Source: Clostridia bacterium
GTDB lineage: Bacteria > Bacillota > Clostridia > TANB77 > CAG-508
Assembly: GCA_900754285.1 (NCBI GenBank)
Contig: CAAECB010000015.1
Coordinates: 1 to 50,228, forward strand
Direction of reading: 5' to 3'
DNA length: 50,228 bases
Within the stretch, counting starts at the first letter, position 1; each line of letters starts with the position of its first letter. This document shows, in pieces, positions 27,038 through 33,979 of this stretch. The position numbers and the translations under genes are program-made. The notes beneath the pieces are model-generated. The model was not told where the DNA came from. It ran no database searches and saw only the letters and a list, made by a program, of their open reading frames with translations.

Positions 27038-27064
27038 AAATAACCTAAAATATTTAGGTTATTT
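27038..27064. terminator. Terminator after the nucleoside kinase gene
   Basis: A 12-base perfect stem (AAATAACCTAAA with TTTAGGTTATTT) and 3-base loop. On the minus strand it is followed by TTTTT; the opposite side also shows Ts. Confidence 0.88.
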
Positions 27065-27151
27065 TTAGATACGTACTTTTTATTATTAAAGACCTGACTA
27101 TCTTTTAAATTTATATTTACCTTCTTCTGCATTTTCTATCATTCTGCTTTA

Positions 27152-28792
27152 TTAATATTTGAAGTTTCCTCCTCCTAAAAATTCTTTTAGGAGTGAATTA
27201 GTTGGTACTTCTTCGTTAGGTATTGACTCAAAATATTTTAGCATATTTAATAATCTTTGTGCTTCTGCATGTTCTTTTTCGTCTGGTGTTATTTCTTCTA
27301 GTAATGGTTTTGCTATGTCTTTTAATGCACTAAGTTCATATATTAATGATGTGTTAAATATTTTGTTTGCTTCTTCTTGATATGGAAATATATTTTTTTC
27401 TTCTCCTCTATTTACACTTGCCCATGTATCTAATGTGTGTTTTGCTGAATATCCTCTGAATTGATAATCTCTTACTATTCTTCTGACTAATCTCGTATCT
27501 GTTGTTGATATTCTATTGTATCTATCCATATTTAATACTGTTAAAGCACTTATATATACTTTGTATTTTTCGTCTTTTGATATTTGACTTGTTAGTTTGT
27601 CATTTAGGCAATGTATTCCTTCTATTACTAGGATTTCATCTGGATTTAATTTTAGCTTATCTCCTTTATATTTTTTTGTACCTTCATGGAAGTTGAATCT
27701 TGGTATTTCTACTTCTTCTCCGTTTAGTAGTTTTACTAAATGTTCATTAAATAGTTTTAAGTCTATTGCATCTATTGATTCAAAATCATATTCTCCGTTT
27801 TCGTCTCTTGGTGTGTCTTTTCTTTCTACAAAGTAGTTGTCTACAGATATTGTTACAGGCTTTATTCCATTTAATCTTAATTGTATTCCTAATCTTTGTG
27901 CAAATGTTGTTTTTCCTGATGATGATGGTCCTGCTATTAATACCATTTTTATATTTTTTCTTCTTGCTATATCATCTGCTATATTTGCTATCTTTTTTTC
28001 GTGTAATGCTTCTGCTAACATTATTACATCTTTTATTCTTCCATCTTTTATTGCTTTGTTTAGTTTGTAAACAGTGTTTGTTTCTAATATTTTATGGATT
28101 CTTTCATATTCTTCTAATGCCCATGATAATTTTTTTGTTGGTTTGAATTCTGATATTTCTGTTGGATTTTTTGAGCTTGGATATCTTAGTAAAAATCCGT
28201 CATAATATTTTATTATTTCGAATTTTTCTACTGCGCCTGTTCTATTTGCCATTGTTCCATAACAATAATTATAGTAATCTTCACAATAGTACATGTATAT
28301 TTCTTGGTTGTTTGTTAAATCATATTGTAATCTTCCTTTTGATGAGTTTGTTTTTTCATAAAATTCTTTTGCTTCTTCTCTTGTCATTGTTACTTTTTTG
28401 ATTTCTATATTTTTGTTTATTATTTTTTGAATTTCTTCTGCCATTTTATTAATAAATTCGTCTGTTATTTTCATGTTGTCACATGTGCAGAACATTGCAT
28501 TTCCTAATTGATATTCTACTGTTAGTTTTTCTTGTGGATATGCTTTTTCAAATGCTTTTCCCATTATATACACTAGTGTTCTGATATATATTTTCATTCC
28601 TTCTTTTGAAAATGTATCTATTAATTCTACTTTTCCATCTTCTTTTATTTCATATTCTAAGTTTTGATATTCATTATTGAATATACATCCTACTACTTTA
28701 TATTTGCTATTTTTTATTTCTTCTTTTAATAGTTCCTCTATTTTAATTGGTTCTTTTACTTCTATTTCTTTTCCTTTATATGTAATTTTCAT
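27152..28792 (-). CDS. Nucleoside kinase with N-terminal TGS and threonyl-tRNA-synthetase-like domains
   Basis: The 546-residue product is a natural fusion known in clostridia: an N-terminal TGS domain (1-62), a region like the second additional domain of threonyl/alanyl-tRNA synthetases (about 70-250), and a C-terminal phosphoribulokinase/uridine-kinase domain with P-loop GPSSSGKTT at 288-296 and SVDNYFVER and EGIHCLND downstream. The kinase should phosphorylate uridine or cytidine. The aminoacyl-tRNA-synthetase-like half has no tRNA-charging core, so its role may be sensing. Its own promoter and terminator make it a single-gene unit. Confidence 0.93.
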   Translation of the reverse strand: MKITYKGKEIEVKEPIKIEELLKEEIKNSKYKVVGCIFNNEYQNLEYEIKEDGKVELIDTFSKEGMKIYIRTLVYIMGKAFEKAYPQEKLTVEYQLGNAMFCTCDNMKITDEFINKMAEEIQKIINKNIEIKKVTMTREEAKEFYEKTNSSKGRLQYDLTNNQEIYMYYCEDYYNYCYGTMANRTGAVEKFEIIKYYDGFLLRYPSSKNPTEISEFKPTKKLSWALEEYERIHKILETNTVYKLNKAIKDGRIKDVIMLAEALHEKKIANIADDIARRKNIKMVLIAGPSSSGKTTFAQRLGIQLRLNGIKPVTISVDNYFVERKDTPRDENGEYDFESIDAIDLKLFNEHLVKLLNGEEVEIPRFNFHEGTKKYKGDKLKLNPDEILVIEGIHCLNDKLTSQISKDEKYKVYISALTVLNMDRYNRISTTDTRLVRRIVRDYQFRGYSAKHTLDTWASVNRGEEKNIFPYQEEANKIFNTSLIYELSALKDIAKPLLEEITPDEKEHAEAQRLLNMLKYFESIPNEEVPTNSLLKEFLGGGNFKY

Positions 28793-28849
28793 ATTATTTT
28801 CATCCTCTCTTTATTTTGTATTTTTTCCTTTTTTATTTAGGATATTCCT

Positions 28850-28878
28850 ATTTTACTATAATTTAATAATTTTATCAA
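28850..28878 (-). promoter_or_regulatory. Sigma-A-type promoter for the nucleoside kinase
   Basis: TTGATA (28873-28878), a 17-base spacer and TAAAAT (28850-28855) on the minus strand. Confidence 0.68.
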
Positions 28879-28909
28879 TAATTTTGGACTCATAAATAAA
28901 AAATTTAAG

Positions 28910-28938
28910 TTGCTTTTTGCATTAAAAAATTATATAAT
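28910..28938 (+). promoter_or_regulatory. Sigma-A-type promoter for the RluA-family gene
   Basis: TTGCTT (28910-28915), a 17-base spacer and TATAAT (28933-28938), 28 bases before the start codon. Confidence 0.75.
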
Positions 28939-28965
28939 TTTAGCATATTAATAAAGGAGTTATTT

Positions 28966-29877
28966 ATGATTTTAAAATATGAAATACAAAAAGATGATGA
29001 AGATTTAACAATAAATCAAATAATGCAAAATAAATTAAATATTTCTAATAGATTACGTCAACAAATTGTAAAAAATAAACTTATATTTTGTAATTCTTTA
29101 TCTTGTGATACTCGTAATTTTGCTAAAAATGGAGATGTTTTGACTATTGATTTTAATGATTTTGAAGATAATTCAAATATTGTTGCAACTCCTATGGATT
29201 TGGATATTTTGTTTGAAGATGATTGGCTTTTAGTTGTAAATAAGCCTTCTGGTATTCCTATTCATCCTTCAATGCAACATTATACAAATTCTTTATCTAA
29301 TGGGGTTAAGTTTTATTTTGATACTATAAATTTGCACAAAAAAATTAGGCCTGTTAATCGTTTGGATATAGGTACTTCTGGCATTGTCATTTTTGCTAAA
29401 TGTGCATATATTCATGAATGCCTTTCTGTTCAAATGCAAAAAAATATTTTTTCTAAAGAATATCTTGCTTTAGTTCATGGTAAACTTTCTGATGATTTTA
29501 CTACTATTGATTTACCTATTGCTAGAAAAAATGATAGTATTATTGAAAGATGCGTTGATTTTGAATGTGGTAAAAAATCTGTGACTAATTACAAGGTTTT
29601 AAACTATTATGAAAATATAAATTGTAGTCTTGTTAATTGCAAGCTAATTACTGGTAGGACTCATCAAATTCGTGTTCATTTTTCTTATATTGGTCATCCT
29701 TTGGTTGGTGATACTTTATATGGATTTTCTAATTCTGCTTCTTTGTTTGATGATTTACCTCAAAGTTCTGCTTTTGATTTTAAAAGAATGATGTTACATT
29801 GTTATAAGGTTTCTTTTTTGCATCCTGTAACTAGAAATAATATTATTATAAATTGCAATATTGATTTTTTTGCTTAA
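28966..29877 (+). CDS. RluA-family pseudouridine synthase
   Basis: The 303-residue product has an S4-like N-terminal region (1-65) and the RluA catalytic domain: VVNKPSGIPIHPS, the catalytic Asp134 in RPVNRLDIGTSGIVIFAK, and GRTHQIRVHFSYIGHPLVGDTLYG. It converts uridine to pseudouridine in rRNA or tRNA; which position cannot be decided. RLDIGTSG varies the common RLDKDTSG but keeps the catalytic Asp. AAAGGAG lies 8 bases before the ATG. It is a single-gene unit ended by a hairpin. Confidence 0.93.
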   Translation: MILKYEIQKDDEDLTINQIMQNKLNISNRLRQQIVKNKLIFCNSLSCDTRNFAKNGDVLTIDFNDFEDNSNIVATPMDLDILFEDDWLLVVNKPSGIPIHPSMQHYTNSLSNGVKFYFDTINLHKKIRPVNRLDIGTSGIVIFAKCAYIHECLSVQMQKNIFSKEYLALVHGKLSDDFTTIDLPIARKNDSIIERCVDFECGKKSVTNYKVLNYYENINCSLVNCKLITGRTHQIRVHFSYIGHPLVGDTLYGFSNSASLFDDLPQSSAFDFKRMMLHCYKVSFLHPVTRNNIIINCNIDFFA

Positions 29878-29924
29878 CTTATTTTTAGACTTTAATTTAT
29901 TATACTATCTGTATCTATTTTTAA

Positions 29925-29960
29925 AAGTGCCTTGTAAATATACTCGGCACTTCTTTTTTT
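29925..29960 (+). terminator. Terminator after the RluA-family gene
   Basis: AAGTGCC (29925-29931) pairs with GGCACTT (29946-29952) around a 14-base loop, followed by CTTTTTTT on the plus strand. It may also act for the convergent gene ending at 29959. Confidence 0.72.
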
Positions 29961-30216
29961 ACATTATTTCAACTTGGAAACCTTTTGGGTTTTTTGAAAA
30001 TCTATTTAATAGCTTTGCCCATAAGTATTCTTGTGACACATTCTTTCCACCGCATGGAACCTGTATATTTGCATTTCCGCAGATTATATGTCTTACTCTA
30101 TACCCTTGGGAAACTCTTTCTTCTATGTATTCTTGGAGTCTTTCTGCTATTTGCAATGTTGTGGATGTTTCCCATCCTTTTATAATTATAGTTTCCTCGT
30201 TAAAATATCTCTGCAT
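29959..30216 (-). CDS. Small conserved-looking protein of unknown function
   Basis: The 85-residue product (from the ATG at 30216, which has AGGAGG 9 bases upstream) is soluble, with no signal or membrane segment. It shows an N-terminal strand region (EETIIIKGWETSTTLQIAE), a helix ending in RVSQGYRVRHII, the segment CGNANIQVPCGGKNV with two Cys, and a C-terminal helix EYLWAKLLNRF. I recognise no family. It has its own perfect consensus promoter, so it should be strongly expressed. The reading frame extends upstream to 30249 but that start lacks a ribosome binding site. Confidence 0.7.
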   Translation of the reverse strand: MQRYFNEETIIIKGWETSTTLQIAERLQEYIEERVSQGYRVRHIICGNANIQVPCGGKNVSQEYLWAKLLNRFSKNPKGFQVEIM

Positions 30217-30270
30217 GTCCTTTTTCCTCCTGTCTTTTATTTTGTACATGCTATTTTAAGCTACAGTTTT

Positions 30271-30299
30271 ATTATACACAGTTTTACATAAAATGTCAA
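30271..30299 (-). promoter_or_regulatory. Perfect sigma-A promoter for the 85-residue protein
   Basis: TTGACA (30294-30299), a 17-base spacer and TATAAT (30271-30276) on the minus strand, with an approximately 55-base leader to the ATG. Confidence 0.87.
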
Positions 30300-30360
30300 A
30301 TTTTGATTGTTAATTATTTTTTGCTTGGACATTCTTGTTGTTTATTGAATTTTTCTATCC

Positions 30361-31137
30361 TTAATTTTTCTTTATGTATTGCACATATTCTATATTACTG
30401 TTTTTGCTTCTTTCTACCATACAATTATAAACTCTATCTCTTAAATCTTTCTGTTGTTCTTTTTTTCCAAGATTTTTATTTGATATAAATGGCCCATCTA
30501 TATATGTTACTATTTGTATTTTGTTTTGATTTTTTCCATATTTTTGATATGTATTTGTCATGCAAAATACTGGTACATTTAATTGTACAGGATATTTGAA
30601 TGATACATCTTTAAATTGTCTTATTTTTGTATAATATGGCCATATATGTGCTTCTGGATATATTGTTATACTATGCTTATTTTTTATGTGTTTTTCTATT
30701 GCTTCTAAAAAATTTTTCATTGCTTTTTTATTACTTGGTATTGGAATTGCTCCTAACATTTGTACAAAGTTTCCTAGTATTTTCATCGATACATTTTCTG
30801 GATTTACTATAAAATAATTTCTTTTGGGATATATCGGGTTGCTTGGTATAAATGTGTCTGCAAATGGTTGCGTATGATTTACATATACAAAATATCCTTG
30901 TTTTTTGTACTTTTTTAGTTTTTCTTTTCCTATATATTTTATGTGAAATTTGCATTTTGAATATATTATTTTTATTGGTATGCTTAAATATTGTTGTACT
31001 AAAAATGAACAAAAATTCCAAATTGGATTTTTATGAATATATTTATATTTTTCATCTATTTTCCTTGGACTTATTTTTACTTCGGAAAATTCTTCGTTTA
31101 GCTCGTCTTTGTAATATATTTTTTGTCCTTTTTTCAA
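30361..31137 (-). CDS. PlsC-like acyltransferase family protein (divergent), second copy
   Basis: The product (258 residues) resembles 1-acyl-glycerol-3-phosphate acyltransferases: VYVNHTQPFADTF in place of the catalytic NHxxxxD block, then GAIPIP and SITIYPEAHIWPYY where PEGTR is usual. The His and Asp are five residues apart rather than four. The start is probably TTG at 31137, with GGAAG 7 bases upstream, because the longer frame to 31239 reads through REP-like repeats with no ribosome binding site. No clear membrane helix. It follows a related gene (31252-32193) in the same series. The substrate is unknown. Confidence 0.8.
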   Translation of the reverse strand: MKKGQKIYYKDELNEEFSEVKISPRKIDEKYKYIHKNPIWNFCSFLVQQYLSIPIKIIYSKCKFHIKYIGKEKLKKYKKQGYFVYVNHTQPFADTFIPSNPIYPKRNYFIVNPENVSMKILGNFVQMLGAIPIPSNKKAMKNFLEAIEKHIKNKHSITIYPEAHIWPYYTKIRQFKDVSFKYPVQLNVPVFCMTNTYQKYGKNQNKIQIVTYIDGPFISNKNLGKKEQQKDLRDRVYNCMVERSKNSNIEYVQYIKKN

Positions 31138-31183
31138 TTTTTTTCTTCCTTTCAAAGTTTTATGGACTTTTGGTGGGCGGAGG

Positions 31184-31292
31184 CTGATGTTTTTGGGGAC
31201 GGAGGAAAAAACATCAGTCTCCGTCCCAAAAAACATCAACCTCCGTCCAATTTATTCCTTGGTGTTTTTTGAGTCCGGCCCCAAAAACACCT
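31184..31292. repeat. Cluster of three REP-like repeats between the acyltransferase genes
   Basis: Units at 31184-31217 (perfect palindromic ends CTGATGTTTTT/AAAAACATCAG), about 31218-31249 (core CTCCGTCCCAAAAAAC) and 31261-31292 (core CCGGCCCCAAAAACACC). The third lies inside the 3' end of the upstream acyltransferase gene and supplies its last codons. Confidence 0.88.
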
Positions 31293-32193
31293 TAGTTGTG
31301 TATTCTAATGGTATGCCATAAAATTTTTCATATATTTCTTTCCATACTTCAAAGTTTTGTTTTAGCATTTTTTCTGTGTTTTCTTTTTGTGATAAATTTT
31401 CATCTGGATATATTGGTTCTGTTATATTTACAATATATTCTTGCATTGGAAATCCTTCATCATCTAGACTGTCGCTGTCTTGCATTGTTATAAAGATTGG
31501 TATTACTGGTACATTGTTACGTGCTGCTAATTTGAATGCTCCTGGTTTTAATGGCTTTGGTTTTCTATAGTTCCACCACATACTTTGTTCAGGATATATT
31601 AGTATAAAGTCTCCTTTTTGTAATAATACATCTACTGCTTTCATAAATTCTACCATTGTTCTTTTGTTTGAGCTTAATGGTAATGTATCACAGTTTCTGA
31701 AGAAGAAGCCATATAGTCCTGGGAAGTTTGTGTAGTTTCCTTCTCTTATTACCTTATATAATCTTTTTTCTTCTATTTTTCCAGATAGTCTGAATACCTT
31801 TTCTATTGTAAAACAGTCAAATGGATTAAAGTGGTTACATGTTACTATTGCTCCAGTGTCTACTTTACTTAGGTTTTCTAATCCATTTATTTCTTTTATT
31901 ATTAGTTTATTGTTTTTTAGCAAATTATCCAAAAATTTTTCTCCAACTTCATTTGCAAATACTCTTTTTAATTTGCTTGACATTTTTCTTTTTAAATAAT
32001 CGATATTTTCTGGTGTTAATACTATTGTTGCTGGATCTTCCTCTGCATCAACATCAAATTTTCCTTCTCTTTCTAATTCTTCTATTTTTTTTAAAATTTT
32101 GATTCTATATTGATGTTTTTCTTCTTTTTTCTTTTTTGTGTCAATCTCGTCTTTTTTTATTTTTGATAATGTTAATATTTTTTTTGCTTTCAT
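31252..32193 (-). CDS. PlsC-like acyltransferase family protein, first copy
   Basis: The product (313 residues from the ATG at 32193, GGAG 8 bases upstream; a TTG directly before it is less likely) has a basic/acidic helical N-terminal extension of about 100 residues, then an acyltransferase domain: VTCNHFNPFDCFTI (HX4D block), NCDTLPLSSNKR, and LIYPEQSMWWNYRKPKPLKPGAFKLA followed by VPVIPIFITM. The PEGTR block is replaced by PEQSMWW, similar to the change in the neighbouring copy. The last dozen residues (VFLGPDSKNTKE) are encoded by a REP-like repeat, so the original C-terminus was probably altered. The lipid substrate is unknown. Confidence 0.87.
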   Translation of the reverse strand: MKAKKILTLSKIKKDEIDTKKKKEEKHQYRIKILKKIEELEREGKFDVDAEEDPATIVLTPENIDYLKRKMSSKLKRVFANEVGEKFLDNLLKNNKLIIKEINGLENLSKVDTGAIVTCNHFNPFDCFTIEKVFRLSGKIEEKRLYKVIREGNYTNFPGLYGFFFRNCDTLPLSSNKRTMVEFMKAVDVLLQKGDFILIYPEQSMWWNYRKPKPLKPGAFKLAARNNVPVIPIFITMQDSDSLDDEGFPMQEYIVNITEPIYPDENLSQKENTEKMLKQNFEVWKEIYEKFYGIPLEYTTKVFLGPDSKNTKE

Positions 32194-32204
32194 CAAACTA
32201 TCTC

Positions 32205-33125
32205 CTATTTATTTCTATCGTCTCCAACGCATTCTGTTTCTTTTTGTGCTAACTCTATAAGTTTTGCACTACTGACGTCATCTCTTTCTTTATCTGCTTC
32301 TGTGTATTTTGCCCCAATTTCTTTTATTTCATTATAAAATTCTGTTTTTTCTGCATATTTCCAGAAATATTCTTGATATAAAACATTGTCAAAATACCAT
32401 GGTTTTGCACCTAGATTATAGTGTATTATATTTATTTCTCCTTCTTGTTTTCCCATAACTGGCATTCTATTCCAAGAAAAGTCTAATAATTTTACCCTTC
32501 CTTTGCACAATCTGTTCATATAATCTTGATCTTGGGCTACTTCAAATTTTACTCTTTCTAACATATAAATAAATTTTTCTTCAAATCTGTATTTTCTTAG
32601 TTCTTCCAAATTCATTACAATAATTCCAGCATTAAAATATTTATTATAATCTGAAACTCCTACAACTCTTTCTACATAATCTTGAAATACATCTATTGCT
32701 TGTATTACACCATCTGGCGTTCCTGCTATCAAATTTTCTCCTATGTCTATGTTATATAAATTAGCAATATCTGTTAAACAAACTGTATCACTATCTATAT
32801 AAACTGCTTTTTTATATTCAGGATACATTTCTGGTATAAATAATCTGTAATATGTTGTATTAGAAAAATAATTACGTGTATATAATTTGTCTTTTATTGC
32901 TTCTAATTGCTTTTTTACATCTACAAATTCTATATCTATATTTTGGCTCTTATAATTTTTTATTTTTACCATATTTTCTTCTGATACATTTGTATATAAT
33001 ATTTTTATTTTATATTCATTTTCTTCTGATGCATTATCAATAACTGATTTTAGAGATACAGCTAAAAATGGTATATATCCATCATCTACTGCAAAAAATA
33101 TTGGTATTACATTTTTATTTTTCAT
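32205..33125 (-). CDS. Glycosyltransferase family 8 protein, first copy
   Basis: The 306-residue product has the GT8 layout: N-terminal IPIFFAVDDGYIPFLAVSLKSV, the metal-binding DSD at 111-113 in KKAVYIDSDTVCL, YFNAGIIVMNLEE, and the C-terminal HYNLGAKPW. It should transfer hexose from a nucleotide sugar, with retention, in the cytoplasm. AGGAG lies 9 bases before the ATG inside the end of the upstream GT8 gene. The two genes overlap by 11 bases, indicating coupled translation. The sugar and acceptor are unknown. Confidence 0.92.
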   Translation of the reverse strand: MKNKNVIPIFFAVDDGYIPFLAVSLKSVIDNASEENEYKIKILYTNVSEENMVKIKNYKSQNIDIEFVDVKKQLEAIKDKLYTRNYFSNTTYYRLFIPEMYPEYKKAVYIDSDTVCLTDIANLYNIDIGENLIAGTPDGVIQAIDVFQDYVERVVGVSDYNKYFNAGIIVMNLEELRKYRFEEKFIYMLERVKFEVAQDQDYMNRLCKGRVKLLDFSWNRMPVMGKQEGEINIIHYNLGAKPWYFDNVLYQEYFWKYAEKTEFYNEIKEIGAKYTEADKERDDVSSAKLIELAQKETECVGDDRNK

Positions 33126-33951
33126 TTATTTTTGCTCCTATCTTTTCTTTTAATTCTAAATATTCTTTTAAATCTTCTTCAAATGCATAACATTTTAGAA
33201 CTTTATGCACTTCTTCTACATTCCATTGTTTATAGTTTTCTGTATGTGGATATGGTCTCCACAATAACCTTTTACAAAAATGGCATATTACTGTGTCTTT
33301 TCTATTAAATTTGGATTGTTCATTATATTTTCTTGGCAATAACTTTTTCTTTGTGGTTGAACGGAATATTGCATCTTGGTCTGCAAATAGCATTTTCTTT
33401 GTTTTTATTAGTTCTCTTGATTTTCTTAACATTCCTGTTTCTTTTATTTTTTTCATGTTTAATAACAACATTCCTGCATTTATATAATCTGGTCTTATGA
33501 ATATAGATCCGTATTTTTCTTTTACTGCTGCATATTCATAATCTGTAATGTCTGTATTATATAATTCTGCTATATCATTTGCTGCCATCATATCTATGTC
33601 TAAATATAATAATTTATCTGGAATATTTTCTATTTTATCTGCCAATAAACGTAATAATGTATATGGTGTACAATATGCTGTTTCATTTACACATTTTCCA
33701 AATTCTGTTTCATATATTTCTGTTACATCTATTTTTGTTATTTTATTTTCTGTATTTTTTGATTTTATTACATCTTGTAAAAATTCTATTTGCTCATCTG
33801 TTATTGCTGTATATTCTGGTTTTACTCGTGTTAGATTCATTGTGAAAATATAACAATTTATTGCTTCTTTTGTTTTGTTGGTTATTGATATTAATTCTGT
33901 TAGTGCTCCATCAAATACTTTTTCATTTCCACATAATAAAATATTTATCAT
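33115..33951 (-). CDS. Glycosyltransferase family 8 protein, second copy
   Basis: The 278-residue product (from 33951; an upstream ATG at 33975 would add eight hydrophobic residues) begins MINILLCGNEKVFDGA and has a GT8 DxD as DID at 118-120 in KLLYLDIDMM, then YINAGMLLLNMKK and HFCKRLLWRPY near the end. It is diverged from the neighbouring copy. The gene starts 29 bases after the PBP stop, so the PBP, both glycosyltransferases and both acyltransferases look like one transcript. No clear Shine-Dalgarno with ideal spacing is seen; translation may be coupled. Confidence 0.87.
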   Translation of the reverse strand: MINILLCGNEKVFDGALTELISITNKTKEAINCYIFTMNLTRVKPEYTAITDEQIEFLQDVIKSKNTENKITKIDVTEIYETEFGKCVNETAYCTPYTLLRLLADKIENIPDKLLYLDIDMMAANDIAELYNTDITDYEYAAVKEKYGSIFIRPDYINAGMLLLNMKKIKETGMLRKSRELIKTKKMLFADQDAIFRSTTKKKLLPRKYNEQSKFNRKDTVICHFCKRLLWRPYPHTENYKQWNVEEVHKVLKCYAFEEDLKEYLELKEKIGAKINEK

Positions 33952-33979
33952 AATTAATACTAGATTTCCTTTCAATATA

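Noticed and set aside
26944..27132. 62-residue frame on the minus strand between dpaA and the nucleoside kinase
   Set aside because: It runs through a REP-like hairpin and a strong terminator, has no ribosome binding site, and resembles no protein.
31138..31239. Longer start of the second acyltransferase at 31239
   Set aside because: The added codons are repeat sequence with no ribosome binding site; TTG at 31137 has GGAAG at 7 bases.
2859..31292. CRISPR array interpretation of the GGGGACGG repeats
   Set aside because: The repeats are scattered singly or in small palindromic groups at gene ends, without regular spacers or cas genes.
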